Origin: Linyphia triangularis
Taxonomy: Eukaryota; Arthropoda; Arachnida; Araneae; Linyphiidae
Direction of reading: 5' to 3'
Assembly: GCA_963978545.1 (NCBI GenBank)
Contig: OZ021727.1
Coordinates: forward strand, 14,768,743 to 14,832,742
DNA length: 64,000 nt
In this document: piece by piece, positions 11,887-23,850 of the stretch
How the letters are laid out: each line of letters opens with the position of its first letter
Numbering within the stretch: the first letter of the stretch is position 1
Translations under genes and position numbers: made by a program
Notes under the pieces: generated by a model
What the model was told of the DNA's origin: nothing
Database searches by the model: none
The model's input: only the letters and a program-made list of their open reading frames with translations

Positions 11887-11888
<2 letters not shown>

Positions 11889-11939
<51 letters not shown>
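11889..11939. repeat. (TA)n microsatellite
   Basis: About 25 uninterrupted TA dinucleotides inside dispersed repeat D copy 2. Confidence 0.95.
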
Positions 11940-11943
<4 letters not shown>

Positions 11944-12114
11944 TATGAAACTACTATGTTGAGACAACAATTTAGTGCAAAAAATATTCGTATAGAAGCT
12001 TGGAGCCAGCTGGAACAATCATTTGAAATACCATAAAATCGCCTTCACGACGAAAGTAGTTACATATTTAACTGCATTTTCTTGAAATTCTATGTAAGCA
12101 GTATACATATAGGA

Positions 12115-12548
12115 CAGAGTGGCCACTGAACCGGGAAATCAGGGAAATGTCAGGGAGCTTTCTGATTCTAGAAAAAAATCAAGGAAATGTCAGGGAACTT
12201 TCTAAAATTTCATGAAAATCAGGGAAATTTTGTATTGCCTTAAGGCACGTTCATCCATATTTTGGCGCTATTTACATGGAGATTTGTAGTGGTAAGCTAT
12301 TAGAAGTTTAATATTACGGAATTGTTTAAACTTTTCATTACCAGCATAACTATTTTTTAAAAAATTGCATATCTCTTTGGCATAACATGTTCTATTTGAT
12401 CAGGGTGTCTAGACATCTGGAAAACTTAAGAAAATTGGGGAAATTTGGTAAAAAGTTTGCCCTAAAATCAAGGAATTTTTTAGAAATCTGTCAGGGAAAT
12501 CGGAGAATTGTCAGGAAACTTTTTTTCCTGAATTTTGTGGCCACCCTG
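12115..12548 (+). mobile_element. GTGGCCAC MITE, copy A (complete)
   Basis: The element starts CAGAGTGGCCACTGAACC and ends TTTTGTGGCCACCCTG, so the terminal 12 bp are inverted repeats (CAGRGTGGCCAC). Flanks are TAGGA (12110-12114) and TAAGA (12549-12553), a 5-bp duplication with one change. The body carries repeated AATCAGGGAAATGTCAGGGA phrases near both ends and no coding frame. It sits inside dispersed repeat D, so it is younger than that copy. Confidence 0.8.
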
Positions 12549-12981
12549 TAAGAGGTCAAAGCCAGTAAAATTAATCCTCTTAAATAACACAAAAATGCAC
12601 TTGGAATCATGTTTGGGCTCCCCTTACCCTGAGGCTCCGAGCTTCCTCTATGCAATAAGTAGGAGATCCGACTACATACAAGTGAATTTTCACTTTGAGA
12701 TGTTAATACACAACTTATATAAGCTGTTAGGGAAAAAAAATTATTTGAAACCCCTCAAACCCAGTCATAAATTCAATAACAAAACAGCAAAAACTACTAT
12801 AGATTATTTCCACGCCATAACCCCCCCCCCCCCTTCTCCTCCCGTATACTCCCTCCATATACGCCACAAAAAAAAAAGATATGAACAATATATTTCAGAT
12901 TTATTCCTTCCCAGTGTAAGGTTAACATCGAGACAAAAATCGAGAAATTCTGAGAGTCAGTGTTGGCCGATCGTTGCCTGA

Positions 12982-14153
12982 GTTTTAAGTGTAATACATC
13001 TTAATCTCATTATTTTTATTATTTTGAATTAATAAACAAATATATCTGTAGAAAGATTACACATTTTTAATTTTTATATAATATCCTATATTATTAAAGT
13101 TTTCTGCATGTGGCAAATTAAACAGTCTTAGACCATCCTTTAAACTAATGCAAATAGGTATTACATTTTTTAGTGTTTTAAAAAATATTCACATGCTTCA
13201 ATTTTTTTAAATTCCTAGAATTTTGACGTAGCCAAGCTTTTTGGTGCTAAAATTTTGAAAAAAAAATACTCAACTTTTTTTCTTTTTTTCTTTTTTTTCA
13301 AACAATTTTGGACTCAATATGGTAGTTTCCATTCCCAAATATCATTCCGACCCTTATTTAGTCGTTAAAACCAGATTTTGGTACTCAAAATTAAAAATTA
13401 GCATTCTTTAAAAAAAAATTTCCAAAACGCCTGTTATGACATATTTTTTTATGAAAACTGAACTTGGTAATTGATCTAAAGTCTATGTCTAATTAGATAT
13501 AGATTTGATGAGATAGAGAAAACATCATAAAAATGTCTAATATTTAAGGACAATTTTCTGAATGATGCTCAGGACTTTTTTCGTACTTTTTTTCTAATCG
13601 TAAATAAGAATTGCGATTGAATTTGCATTCTCTATTAATACTACTAGTTCTAATACACTTCCGATATATTTAATATTAAATGCTAGTATTAAATTTAAAA
13701 TTTTTAATTGTATTAAAAATAATTTGATCTTGCATTATTACTCTCTTTCTAAAGGGAACTTGTATTAAATTGGTTACATAAAATACTTTTAGGACATTTA
13801 GGACTTTTAGTTAAAATATTAGAATTAATTGATTGTGGATTATGCTCCTTTTCTTCAGTTCTTACATCATTATTTTGAGCTCCGACAAATCTAGAATGTC
13901 ATAAAGCTAGTAATGTAACAATCTATATCTATTTTTTAAAAATTCTATGCATTTTAGAACTAGTGAATGTGGAGATTATTGCCTATTTACTTTGTATGCC
14001 ATAATAAGCACTTCAAATAACTTGAAATAATTATCCAACGATAATTTTGATAATACACAGTATTATTTTGATAAATGGGTTGAATATTCTTCTTCATATG
14101 TCTTAGTAATATTTAAAATATTAATTATTCTGCCATTATTCAGAGACACAAAT
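12982..14153. other. AT-rich spacer
   Basis: Nothing recognised: no frame, no inverted ends, no similarity to other repeats in the window. Confidence 0.5.
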
Positions 14154-14217
14154 TTATTTCTAATATATTTAATATTTCTAATGTATTTAATATTTCTAAT
14201 ATATTTAATATTTATTA
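14154..14217. repeat. Short tandem repeat, 18-bp unit
   Basis: ATTTCTAATATATTTAAT repeats about three and a half times with single-base changes. Confidence 0.85.
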
Positions 14218-14689
14218 TATTTTCATTAAATTTGAAATTGTTGTACAATTACTAATTTGAATAGGGTCCATGGGTGAAAGTTTTCGGAATTTTTACAGAT
14301 TTTCGTAATTTGTTTTTTAAAATTACGAAAGTGTCTTAGTGGAAAAAAGTTCCACCTGAGTTCATGTTTATCAACTGCTAACACAGAATTCAAATAGAAC
14401 GTCAAATCACGTTGTTGCGTGATCTCTTTCGTCGGGTGTTACAAGCAAGGTGGCACAGAGGCTATTGAAGCGATTTGCATCTATCAGACATGGCACAGTT
14501 CAGCGGAAACTCCGATTTCAACTCTCTTTTTTTACTGAAATTTCGATCATTCCTATGATCGATTCAAATCTGCATTACAATTTTATTGGGCTTGCTTGTA
14601 AGTCTGCGGAACCTGCGTACGTTCAGACTTTCCCAAACCTCCGATGTCATGACCACTTTTTCTGGAAATTGCCAACCTCCATCGGCATT

Positions 14690-15170
14690 ATTTACGTGGG
14701 TGAGTGGTTATTGTTTTCGCTGAGTAATACGAGGACGCAAGAGCTGCAATTGCCGAGATTTGCGCTATTGCGGAGGATGTTATCGCTGAGATTTACGTTG
14801 TTGTGATGCTCATTTTCTGCGAGGGTCGGATATAATAGCTAATATTCCGAAGGTTTGAGCCTCTATAGTTGTCTTTATCGCCGAAATTTACGTGGCTGTT
14901 ATAGTCAATTTCGTATATAATCGCATCGATATTATCGCCTCTATGCAGAGATTTCCTCCGATATATTGGACGCTAATGCTGGTATTTATGTTGGTATGAT
15001 GGTCATTTTTGCTGAATGTTAGTTTAATGTAAATTGCCAAGATTAGCGTCGGTATGGTGACCACTATCGTTTATATTTACTTTGGAGTAGCTAGTGGTAA
15101 TTTGCACCGAGGCTTAAGCCGTTTAAGCAGCTATTTACGAGATTTACATCGCCGCTTAGGTGTCATTCGC
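14690..15170 (+). repeat. Degenerate tandem repeat with GCCGAGATTTACG phrases
   Basis: Variants of TCGCCGAGATTTACGT followed by a TGATGGTCATTTT-like phrase recur at irregular 60-90 bp spacing (for example near 14750, 14785, 14876, 14948, 15032, 15138). This patch is clearly GC-richer than its surroundings. It lies left of a right-end fragment of the 25034 element family and may be an expanded internal part of that element. A 118-codon frame at 14450-14806 overlaps it but has no protein character. Confidence 0.45.
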
Positions 15171-15199
15171 CAAGGCCTCCTCTGATGTCTGCAAAAAAT

Positions 15200-15430
15200 C
15201 CTCTTCCTTTCTCAAAATAACATAGTTATTGAATGATTATTAGCTATTTTTTTAGTTTCCTAAATGTTCTTAATTTCTAAAATAAGCTTAGCACACATCT
15301 ATAGCGGGGTATACTTTTGAAAATATGGTGAAATTAATTGGTCGCGGGAGAGGAATTTTAATATTTTTTGGACGAACCTTGGAAGTATGCTTGAATTTTT
15401 ATCAGAAATGTTGCTGTACATCTTGTTATT
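15200..15430 (+). mobile_element. Right-end fragment related to the 25034-25636 element
   Basis: TAATTTCTAAAATAAGCT, GGGGTATACTTTTGAAAATA, AATTGGTCGCGGGAG and GCTTGAATTTTTATCAGAAA follow the same order as in the right half of the element at 25034. The terminal GGACACCCTG is decayed to GTACATCTTG. The left end is not identifiable. Confidence 0.6.
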
Positions 15431-17040
15431 ACACAATTTTCTCAGCAAAGTTTTAATTGATTTGATCAGAGTAAGTGTAATTGATGCGGTGAATTGGTTG
15501 GTGTTTGAAATGTTTGAGGTGTAACTTATTTTCCTTATTAACGTATCATAAAGTCGAGACTTTGTTTTCTTTACTGCGATTTACTTTTTACTATCCAACT
15601 TTCTAAGAAAAAAAATTCCATAGAATTTTTTTTCCCTCTAACTTTCACCCATTTTACATTCACCATACACATTTTATAGTCTTTCTTTTTACTTTTAAGT
15701 TTGTATTATGCTTATTAATTGAAACGCTTTTTTTCTGATAGAAATCTAACTATTTGTCTCAAATGTTGTACTAGAAGTTCAATTAACAATTACGAAAACC
15801 CTAAATTAAATTCAAATGGAAAGCAAGAAGCAGATAAAATTTGACCTGATTTGTTTTGAGTTTGTATCGAGCTTCATAGTGTTTGACCACTACGAAGAAA
15901 ACCATCAGTTCCGTGCGATTAAATAACTTTTTCGTCTGCACCAAAATTTTTATAGAATTTGATAAAATGCGTTTTCATATTATCACAGACAATGAGTCTA
16001 TAAGCCAAATTTCAGTTCGATGACATGACAGCAAGTTAGGCCATTAGAAGATATGCCCACAACAAATCCTTAAAATTGAATTGAGAGATTTAAAAAAGTA
16101 CGTCACTTGGTCTTTTCATTTTGTATTCCTCGCTTAATACCTAAACAAAATTGTGAATATTGTTTGAAAATGTTATTTTTACAAATTTGCAATACCAATT
16201 AACAGACTTTCTTTGGCCACTTACTTATTGCAAGCAATGAATACAGGTGATCTTGTATATTTGCCTACAACTTGGCATAATTTTTTTTAAAATTGCCATC
16301 CATTGCTTTTTAATATAGTCCTTAAATGTTGTAAGATTGGCGGCATTATTTTAACGTAATTGCCTTTAAATCAAATTTGTTATGCATTTATTTTAAGAAA
16401 ATATTTCGAATGCTCGTTATTGTTGGCAGTGATATTCGACGTGTTCGCAAAAACGCACGAGCATCCATCCTTTAGTAAGAGAATTTAATAACTTTGCCCA
16501 AAAGTTGTACATGAAGAGTAGTTAAAGAATTTGATGTAATCTTGTACTGAATTGCGTAGTTCTGATTCCAATATCAGAATTGTATCATCATTGCGTGGAT
16601 CTGTCAACGAAAGAATTAGTCATTATATGCGTCTTTCAAATATGCAGTGTCGAAAGAGTAGTCCAAATCAGAATGACAGTTGACACAATTTAAATGTCGG
16701 CCGAGATGTAAAGCCGAAAATATCCTCTTCAGAAAAAAAAAAACTGGCACAAGCAAATTTTAAGAGTAGTAATGATTTATTCACCTCTGAACCTGCTCTA
16801 ACTGAATTGAACACTTTTCATATTAAAAAACAAGCTGAATAGCTGTTCGCGTTTATTTTGTTTATTAGTTCTTATCAGATGATTTAATCTTCCTATTTTA
16901 GCTCCTTCAGCAGTAATGTCTTTTTCTATTACAACCCTTGGCTGTAAGTTTCCGGTCACCGATGGAAGGCGAATATTGTTTTAATATTAAAGATTAGTTT
17001 TTTCATAAACTAAAGATATGTTTGTAAGCTAAAAAATTAT
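15431..17040. other. Spacer with one dispersed-repeat fragment
   Basis: At 15920-16110 is a stretch (TTTCAGTTCGATGACA, TGACAGCAAGTTAG) that recurs at 58690-58860. The rest shows no gene or repeat I can support. Confidence 0.5.
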
Positions 17041-17041
17041 A

Positions 17042-17852
17042 CAGTCAATTCGCGATAACTCGAAGTCTCATAAGTCCAATATTCATTTATCTTGAAGTTT
17101 TCATTAGGTCCCAAGACAATTTAATGATTTTCAACGCTAAATTATCTCCATATCTCGAAGTAAACATCTTTAAGTCGAAGTTTTTGTGAAAATTTTATAA
17201 TCATAAAAAACCAGTTTGCATTGACGCATATAGAAAGTAAACAGGCTTTTGCCTTTACATTTGTTGTTTGTTTGGTGTTTGTTTACGTTGGCTTTGAATA
17301 ATGTTAAAACGTAAATTGAATACGCTTAGTCCAACTCAAAAAGTTTAATTGATCAATGAAACTGAACAAAATCTGTGATGTAAGAAGAAAGACGTTGCTT
17401 TAAAGAACATAATTCCTCCGAATACTCTTTCAACCCTTTTGAAAAAACAAAGACAATTTTGAGTAGACATGCATCGAAACTCGATCCATCGTGTAAATGA
17501 GTGAAGGTACGTGCCTTTCTTCGTGTCGAAGCTGCTCTTTTAAAATGGTTTGAGGCATATCGAAACCAGAATTCCAAAATCCCTCTTAGTGGAATGATGT
17601 TAAAAGAAACGGCGAAGGACTTTACACGTTTATTAAAGTTGAAGGACTTCATAGCAAGTGCAGGATGGCTAGAAAAGTTTAAAGCAAGAAACAATATTGT
17701 CGTCCGGACTCCACGTGAACGAGCAAAAAGATGTCTGAAGAAATATGCCTTGAATAGAAAATAACTCCCGAGTGACTTCCGATCACTGGAACTTCGGATA
17801 ACTCAAAAAATTGGGCCAGTCCCTTGAACTTCCAGTTATTGCGAGTTGACTT
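17042..17852 (+). mobile_element. pogo/Tigger-type element lacking its DDE domain
   Basis: The inverted ends are CAGTCAATTCGCGATAACTC on the left and, read inward from the right, AAGTCAACTCGCAATAACTG; 21 of the first 25 positions agree. TA lies directly outside both ends (17040-17041, 17853-17854), the duplication of the Tc1/mariner/pogo superfamily. At 811 bp it is far shorter than an autonomous element (over 2 kb). The only coding content is the DNA-binding N-terminus, so it is an internally deleted, non-autonomous copy. Confidence 0.85.
17301..17764 (+). pseudogene. pogo transposase N-terminus (psq HTH + CENP-B/Tc5 HTH), broken
   Basis: From ATG 17301 the frame reads MLKRKLNTLSPTQKV, then after stops DVALKNIIPPNTLSTLLKKQ, which is the psq-type helix-turn-helix of pogo/CENP-B proteins with a TLST recognition helix. 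In another frame, 17501-17764, comes the second CENP-B-type domain: VEAALLKWFEAYR, IPLSGMMLKETAKDF, DFIASAGWLEKFKARNNI. The protein stops before any catalytic Asp. The second domain alone is open for 87 codons from MKVRAF. With stops in the first domain, it is best called a pseudogene. Confidence 0.8.
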
Positions 17853-17959
17853 TATTTGAAATATTATACATATAGAAAACGAATGAGTTTATCAAATACA
17901 TAAAGTACCTTTAACCTTTATTAGATTACAAGCAAGTAAATTTAGTCTAAAAAGAATGA

Positions 17960-18790
17960 TGTTTCAGATTAATTACATTTAATTGTTTTTTGGTCTTCCT
18001 TTCGACCTGATCAAGCATTATAGTATATATAAACTTTACCAAAGTGTGACATGCATCTGCTAAAATTTCATTACAGCTATTATTTATAGCGTGGCACAGT
18101 TCCTACTCATTATCAACATTTTAATAAAATGTTTCCAAATATTTTTATTGATTTGAGATCCGGACTATTTGCGGTTATGCCATTGGCCCACATCTATATC
18201 CCTAAAAAATATCTTTGTTCTTTTTAATTCGATGAAAAAATGCGTTAACTTTTTTTAGTGGTGTTGCAACTACACTAAAAACATGACTGGATTTTTTTTT
18301 TTTTCACTTTTGATGAGGGACACTTAACTTTTAAATTTTCATCAGCTCTCATCCACACAAAAGTTTCAGGATCATCCAAGCCTAATTTATGCTGAGGCGG
18401 AGTAACTACAAATAATATTGTACCAATAATCAAAACTCTAGTTTTATGCCTTTTAAATCATTGAATGCGCTTTTTTTTAATTCTCTGGTCATATATGGTT
18501 TAGTTTTGAATTTGCAGAAATGGTATCCTTTAGTATTCAAAATAATTTGCATCATACGTTCACACACCTTTATTCCGCTCTTAATCTACTCGGCATTGAT
18601 TGCAACTCCAAATAGATAGTGCAATTTGAAAAAATATCATGTCTTGTCTCTTTTAGATAATGGGACATTTATTTCTATTACTATAGAGACACTTCTGGTA
18701 AAATTCGTCATTCTAAACTTGCTTAAAATTTCTCAGCCACAATTTCACCTTTTATACTGTTTACTTATATCTTAACCTCATGCTTGGTGA
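17960..18790 (-). pseudogene. Tc1/mariner (Tc3-like) transposase remnant
   Basis: Minus-strand translation gives LDDPETFVWMRADENLKVKC, then further on WANGITANSPDLKSI (compare the DWPANSPDLNPIEN motif), then NNSCNEILADACHTLVK (compare the C-terminal SMPRRCQAVI-like region). The order and spacing fit a Tc3-like DDE transposase. Stops and shifts are frequent. I could not find convincing terminal inverted repeats. Confidence 0.6.
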
Positions 18791-19584
18791 GTTAAAATGT
18801 GTGCATTGATCTTCTTAAAATGCCATGCATATTGTAGCGATCGAATACTTTTTCCTCTCTATAATATAATGGTCGGGAACCTTGTTCTTTTGCTTCTCAA
18901 CTTTACTGATGTTTGGTTAAAGTCAACTGTAATTTATGATATTGATATAAACTCTGTAGTTACTACAAATGCTTAATGTTTCACAATGCAATTATTTAAA
19001 TTATAGTTTTCGTGGATGAATAGTCACTGATATTAACACAAATGTGTGCACTTCATTCGGTAATCCCAAACTTTTCGACATGTGCTGTACTTGTTTGTAA
19101 TGAACCTTTTTTACGAATGCAAGTAAAAATCAAATTACTGTTTAAAATTGTAGATATCCAAATTTCTCGAAAGTGCAAGTGCGTGCTAGAGTCTTCATTT
19201 TATTTCCTTTCAACCAATGAGTTTTGAGAAGAATTAATATGCCATCAGCAATTCAAACTATAATACTTACATTTCAAAAGATTAGTCCCCCCCACCCAAA
19301 AAAAAAAAATATCTTTAAATTAAAATTTTTATCATACAAGAAATTGCTGAAGCGTTTGGATGGTTAACATTAACAGTCTGATGTATGAATAGCTCACATA
19401 AACCCTTTTAGGTTTTATGAATTTATTTTTAATTCAACAAGACAATACCCATAAATACTTTCTTTCTGAATTTTCTTAAATTTATTTTCATAAATTTTGA
19501 ATATATTTCTCTTGTATAAAAACTTACCGGGGACGTTTTTAGTAACAAGTGTGTTAATGAATAAATTTTTCATATGGTTTCCAT

Positions 19585-19765
19585 ATGTTTAGGAGAGGAT
19601 CCACCATAGTTTATTTTTACTGTATAGGCCCACATGAATCCACAACAACCTCGTAATGTTTTTTTAAACCACGTGATCGTCTTTTACCTGGCAATTGCGT
19701 AAAACCCATGCAATAGTGCTTCCCAATATACATATCTGAAATTGTATAAATCAGAAACAAATTAC
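19585..19765 (-). pseudogene. Copia-type polyprotein scrap (GAG-pre-integrase region)
   Basis: The minus strand reads YIGKHYCMGFTQLPGKRRSR followed by GLKKHYEVVVDSCGPIQ. This resembles the copia junction of GAG-pre-integrase zinc-binding region and integrase start (C..C..GK..R, KPLE.VHSDVCGPM). It is only about 60 residues with no LTR nearby. The match is by motif memory. Confidence 0.45.
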
Positions 19766-19973
19766 ATAATTTTTCTTATTTCATTCGCATTGTTTTACAC
19801 ATTATATTGGAAGTGACTTGCTAATTTCAGGATGAATCGAGAATGTGTAAAATTAAATGCTCAATAAGTGATTCTTTTACAGAACAATTTAACGAATTAA
19901 CGCACCCATTAATTTTATTTTATATATAAATGTAACATTTTAACTCGATGCTTATCTTGATTTGTACTTTTAG

Positions 19974-20043
19974 GACAGACCCAGTAGCTGAACATTTAGT
20001 TTCAAGAAAACCAGCTTATCTGGATACGATGGAATTTTTAAAG
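19974..20043 (+). CDS. Strong candidate internal exon of an unidentified gene
   Basis: A pyrimidine-rich acceptor (TTTGTACTTTTAG) precedes 70 bases and a good donor follows (AAAG|GTAAAG). After one base completing a split codon the exon reads TDPVAEHLVSRKPAYLDTME then FLK, ending in phase 0. The peptide has balanced composition with rare-for-region codons (CCC, GCT, ACG), unlike random AT-rich frames. I do not recognise the protein. The phase matches the candidate first exon at 4026 and the open frame after the acceptor at 21421. Confidence 0.5.
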
Positions 20044-22759
20044 GTAAAGTAAGGATTTGAAATCCCCAAACCTTAAATTTTCAGGAAGATTACATATTCT
20101 CGAAATCGAATTTATTTGCAATCATTGCTCCAAATGCTAAAAATAGGGATGCTAGGAAACGATTTTTTTTTATCATTTGAGTATTAGACAAAGTAAGATA
20201 TTATAAAATAAGGGATTCAGGCTAAATTATTTTTATGTATGTGAAAACTATTCATTTTATTTATAAAAGAGTCAAAATATTTTATCTAAATTTTGAATGG
20301 TTTCATTCAGTTCTATTAAAAAAAAAAAAAAATATTTTACTAGTGAGAAAAAATTTATCATTAACTTGAGCTTTCCTTTAATAATTCGTTTGCTTTGAGA
20401 ATTTCTACATGGTATTGTTGTTGAGCTATTTGAAGAATTTATTTTCTATTTAAATTTGAAGTATGTGAAGTTAAAATATAAAGATATTAAGCATGAAAAT
20501 AAACTGAGAATATTTTCACTATTTTCCTACTGAATAAAATAAATTAATAGTACCACTTATAAAATTTTCTTTGTAAATCTCGTTTTAATTGTGTTTTTCT
20601 CCCCCCCCCCCCCCACTAGAAACAGTTTAAACATTTGTGAAGTTGAAAAAAGAGTTGAAAACTCAAAAATATTGGAACTATGTGCCTTAATTTTGTTGCA
20701 CTGTCTCCCAAATTAAATAAGCTTTTAAATGGTGCCCATCATGACTTTTAATTTGTAACAATTAAATTTTTACTAACACTGGAGAATTTTTTTTTTAAAA
20801 TTAGAAAAGCCATATTTTTTTTTATTAATTTTAGTTTCAAAGATGTTAATGGACTATTTTAGGTCAAATTTAATATTGAACACCAATAGGTTCGTACAGA
20901 TATAATTATTGTTTTATGGATTGAAATTTTAGTCACTTGTGATATTTGACTGGAAGGAATTGAATGTTCTGTTAATTTGTTTTATAATTTAATTCTGCTA
21001 ATATTATAAAACCTAATATTTGAATTTACCATATAATGTATTTTAATGACGCATTGAAAATTACTTCCATACATGTATTGGTTTATATTGTCAAATAAAT
21101 GTAGGTATAGTTAGCTTACTGTTATTTAATATTAATATCATTTAAGAAGTTCGCAGTTGCTGATAACAAGAAAATTCATTAGAGAAAACCATTTTTAATA
21201 AAATACTCGTGTTACTTAAATTCGAAAGCATTTAAAATGCCCTTCTTTAAAAACTCTATATGCCAGGGAAGTTGTCAATAAGTGCCCTTGTTTACTCATT
21301 TCGAAAATATGTTCTATGTAAACATATATTGCAAAAGTTTACCCAATTCTTGTATTAATTTGAACTGTCGTTAGTATATCAAATGGTTTAATCAAGGTGG
21401 AAATTGAAAGTTTCTTTTAGGACGAACATAAAACTTTCTTTGAAAAATATAAGAGACGGTATTTTGCTCCAAACTATATGAGACTCAAACATATTCTGTA
21501 TTCTTTCAATTTGTGCATTTCAACCTTGTTACTGATCCAGTAATACCAATGAACTTCACCTTTATCATGCATAAATAGTTTTCGCGCAAAATCTAATTAT
21601 TGAAGACTTAGACTTAAGCTACATTTTCTTTAGATCTCATATTTTTTAAATTTTAGTAGCTTCCATGAATTCTTCTATGAATTCATTACTACTCTTAAAT
21701 ACTTTACTGTCACCAGAGTACATCTGTCCAATGAAAGTCATTGGTTATAAATTACTTCATTAATCAACTTTTCTTCAAATGGTTGACAAAATGCTTCTTT
21801 TAGTAGGAACAGTAAGGTACATCAGCGCTCTTTGCATTAATTAATGTAGCAGTATATGGTGAAGGTGTCTTACTCGTGATTTTTGCCAGAAAAGTTAGAT
21901 TCGATTTAGAATGTGTGTTGTTCTCATCCAATTTAAAGCTTTGAAACCCGGCATCAGTTTTAATTAGTTCCATATTAGTGTGGTAACCATACAGTATGCA
22001 ATTAAATGTTGTTTGCTAAGTCACTGTTTTTCGATTTTTAATCACAAAATGGGAAAAATCTGAATTGAAGAGCTGGATTCTATTGTTTAAACAATTAATA
22101 TATTTGATTTAAATTAGCTAAAATTACCCGTTTCTGTGTTTTCAATTATTTACAAAATTATCCGAAGTCCTTTTCTAGCATAATTCTGCTGACATTATCC
22201 ATCTCCAATGACGAATTCTATAAACTGTGAAGTAGTCTTGGATGTTTTTCCAGGATTCAGACTTGAAATAATTCCCATTCTTATACTAATTGTCAATAAA
22301 ATAAACCAAATGATTCTTAATACATAGAAGTATATTATAACGGTTTTCGAATTAATGTTATGAAATAGATTTTTAAAAATTTTTCAATACTTTCCAGATG
22401 AATTCTTAAAATAGTTCCAGACTTAAACTTCAATGAATATATTAAATATATATATATATACACCTATAGGATACAATTGGTATTACAAATTATTAAAATC
22501 AATGTATGAACATGTACTTTTTAAAGGGAAATGTGTGTTTGTATATTTATTTTAGTATTGAATTATTATTATAATTTTTTTTCCTCAATATTCTTTGAAA
22601 AAATCATATCCTGAAGTCTAAATTTTATGCATATTCATTGTTCATGTGCGCCTTCAAATTCAAATTACTTCCTGCGTATAGGTAAATAATTGTTCAAACT
22701 TAATACATTTTGATGAATGTCTTTAATTTTTGATGAAGTATTGTTTTTACATCTTACAA
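20044..22759. other. AT-rich sequence, probably intronic if the 19974 exon is real
   Basis: Apart from the candidate exon at 21421 I see only short homopolymers (a C-run at 20601) and a small TA run near 22447. No transposon ends were found. Confidence 0.4.
21421..21543 (+). CDS. Possible terminal exon following 19974-20043
   Basis: An acceptor (GTTTCTTTTAG) is followed in the required phase 0 by 40 open codons beginning DEHKTFFEKYKRRYFAPNYM and ending at TAA. An ATAAA sequence occurs about 30 bases downstream, not a perfect AATAAA. Joined to the previous exon it would read ...MEFLKDEHKTFF.... The charged and aromatic first half looks protein-like, but the length is close to what chance allows, so this is weak. 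Confidence 0.25.
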   Translation, partial: DEHKTFFEKYKRRYFAPNYMRLKHILYSFNLCISTLLLIQ

Positions 22760-23453
22760 CAAAGTGGTCACAGAATCTGAAAATCAAGGAAATGCCAGGG
22801 AGCTTTCTGATTCTGGTAAAAAAAAATCAGGGAAATTTTTAGGCATCTTTTTCCGTATTTTGGCGCCATTTATCCGAAGATTTGTGGTGGTAATCGTTAG
22901 AAGTTTACTGTTACGGAATAATGATTAAAACTTTTCATTACCACAGGGTTTCCGCGCATATGGAAAGTCAGGGAAAATCATGGAAAGTCATGAATTTAGA
23001 CATAGGGTAAATTTTGTCATGGAAAGTCATGGATTTTGAACAAAAAAAGCCTAATAATCATGGAAAAACAGTGAATTGCATGGATTCCAAAAAATCTTAC
23101 GGAAAATCATGTGACTATGACGTCATAAACGCCATGATCGCGATTCGTTGTTACTTCAATGATTCATTTGAGTTTTTATTTACTTTATTGATAGAAATAA
23201 CGGTTGCATTTAAAAACTCCGGCCAATGAAAAGAATTTCTGAACTCCAAACTTGTGACATCACACAAGTAGGTCTCGATGATAAAAAAATCATAATGTAA
23301 GACTGAAAAAAATTAATTTCATAATCTTTACTTTTGGTTTGACTCTGTATGCTACTGGTTTACATTGTTGATATCAAAACATTTGATTTTTGATTATTTA
23401 ATTTACTTATATTTTCTTATTCCTTCTTCAAATATTTGGTCTATTCCTAGTTG

Positions 23454-23682
23454 ACGTTAAAATATCGCCAAGCCGATTTGGCGCTGTTTTGTAGGCGATA
23501 CAGTTCTAAATTTGGCAACCCCATTTTTTTTATTGACGTGCTTTGGCTTCAACTTTTCTATACCACAAATCATGGAGCTGGTTCGTTTCTCAATTTTTCA
23601 TATTGGAATTCCGAATTGGCGACATTCTGGCTTTGTCGCCAACTTTTCAAAAGTGCGCCAACCCATAAACGTGAACTAGGAA
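23454..23682. mobile_element. Small MITE with TTCCTAGTT ends
   Basis: The left end TTCCTAGTTGACGTT and the right end AACGTGAACTAGGAA are inverted repeats with one mismatch in 15. The interior repeats GCCAA/TTGGCG phrases, so it can fold further. No clear duplication was found. Confidence 0.6.
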
Positions 23683-23773
23683 TTTACCCTTCTGGTTTCG
23701 ACGTATCTTCGTTACTGATTATATGGTGAGTACCTATTCCTCTGCATTTATTGGAAAAGTCTCTTGTAGATAT

Positions 23774-23850
23774 CTAGGGTGGCGACAGAACAGGGAATTT
23801 CACTATTCTGGAAAAATAAAGGAATTGCGTAAAATTTGAACTAGCTAACG
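23774..23850 (+). mobile_element. Left-end remnant of a GTGGCCAC MITE
   Basis: AGGGTGGCGACAGAACAGGG followed by ATTCTGGAAAAATAAAGG matches the first 70 bp of the family. It lies within the 22944 element. Confidence 0.5.

Larger units (their letters stand above)
11740..12900 (+). repeat. Dispersed repeat family D, copy 2, split by a MITE
   Basis: Forward copy of the family also seen at 41890-44470. It contains a TA microsatellite (11889-11939) and the TATGAAACTACTATGTTGAG block. It is interrupted at 12115-12548 by a GTGGCCAC MITE and resumes with AAATAACACAAAAATGCAC and CTCCCCTTACCCTGAGGCTC. It ends around a C-run at 12820. A 148-codon frame across the junction (12535-12981) is composite and not a gene. 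Confidence 0.65.

Noticed and set aside
12535..12981. 148-codon plus-strand frame
   Set aside because: It starts in a MITE end, crosses into a dispersed repeat and contains proline from a C-run; it is a composite of repeats.
14450..14806. 118-codon plus-strand frame
   Set aside because: Overlaps a degenerate tandem repeat; no domain, no splice or start context.
17353..17694. 113-codon minus-strand frame
   Set aside because: Antisense shadow of the pogo helix-turn-helix region.
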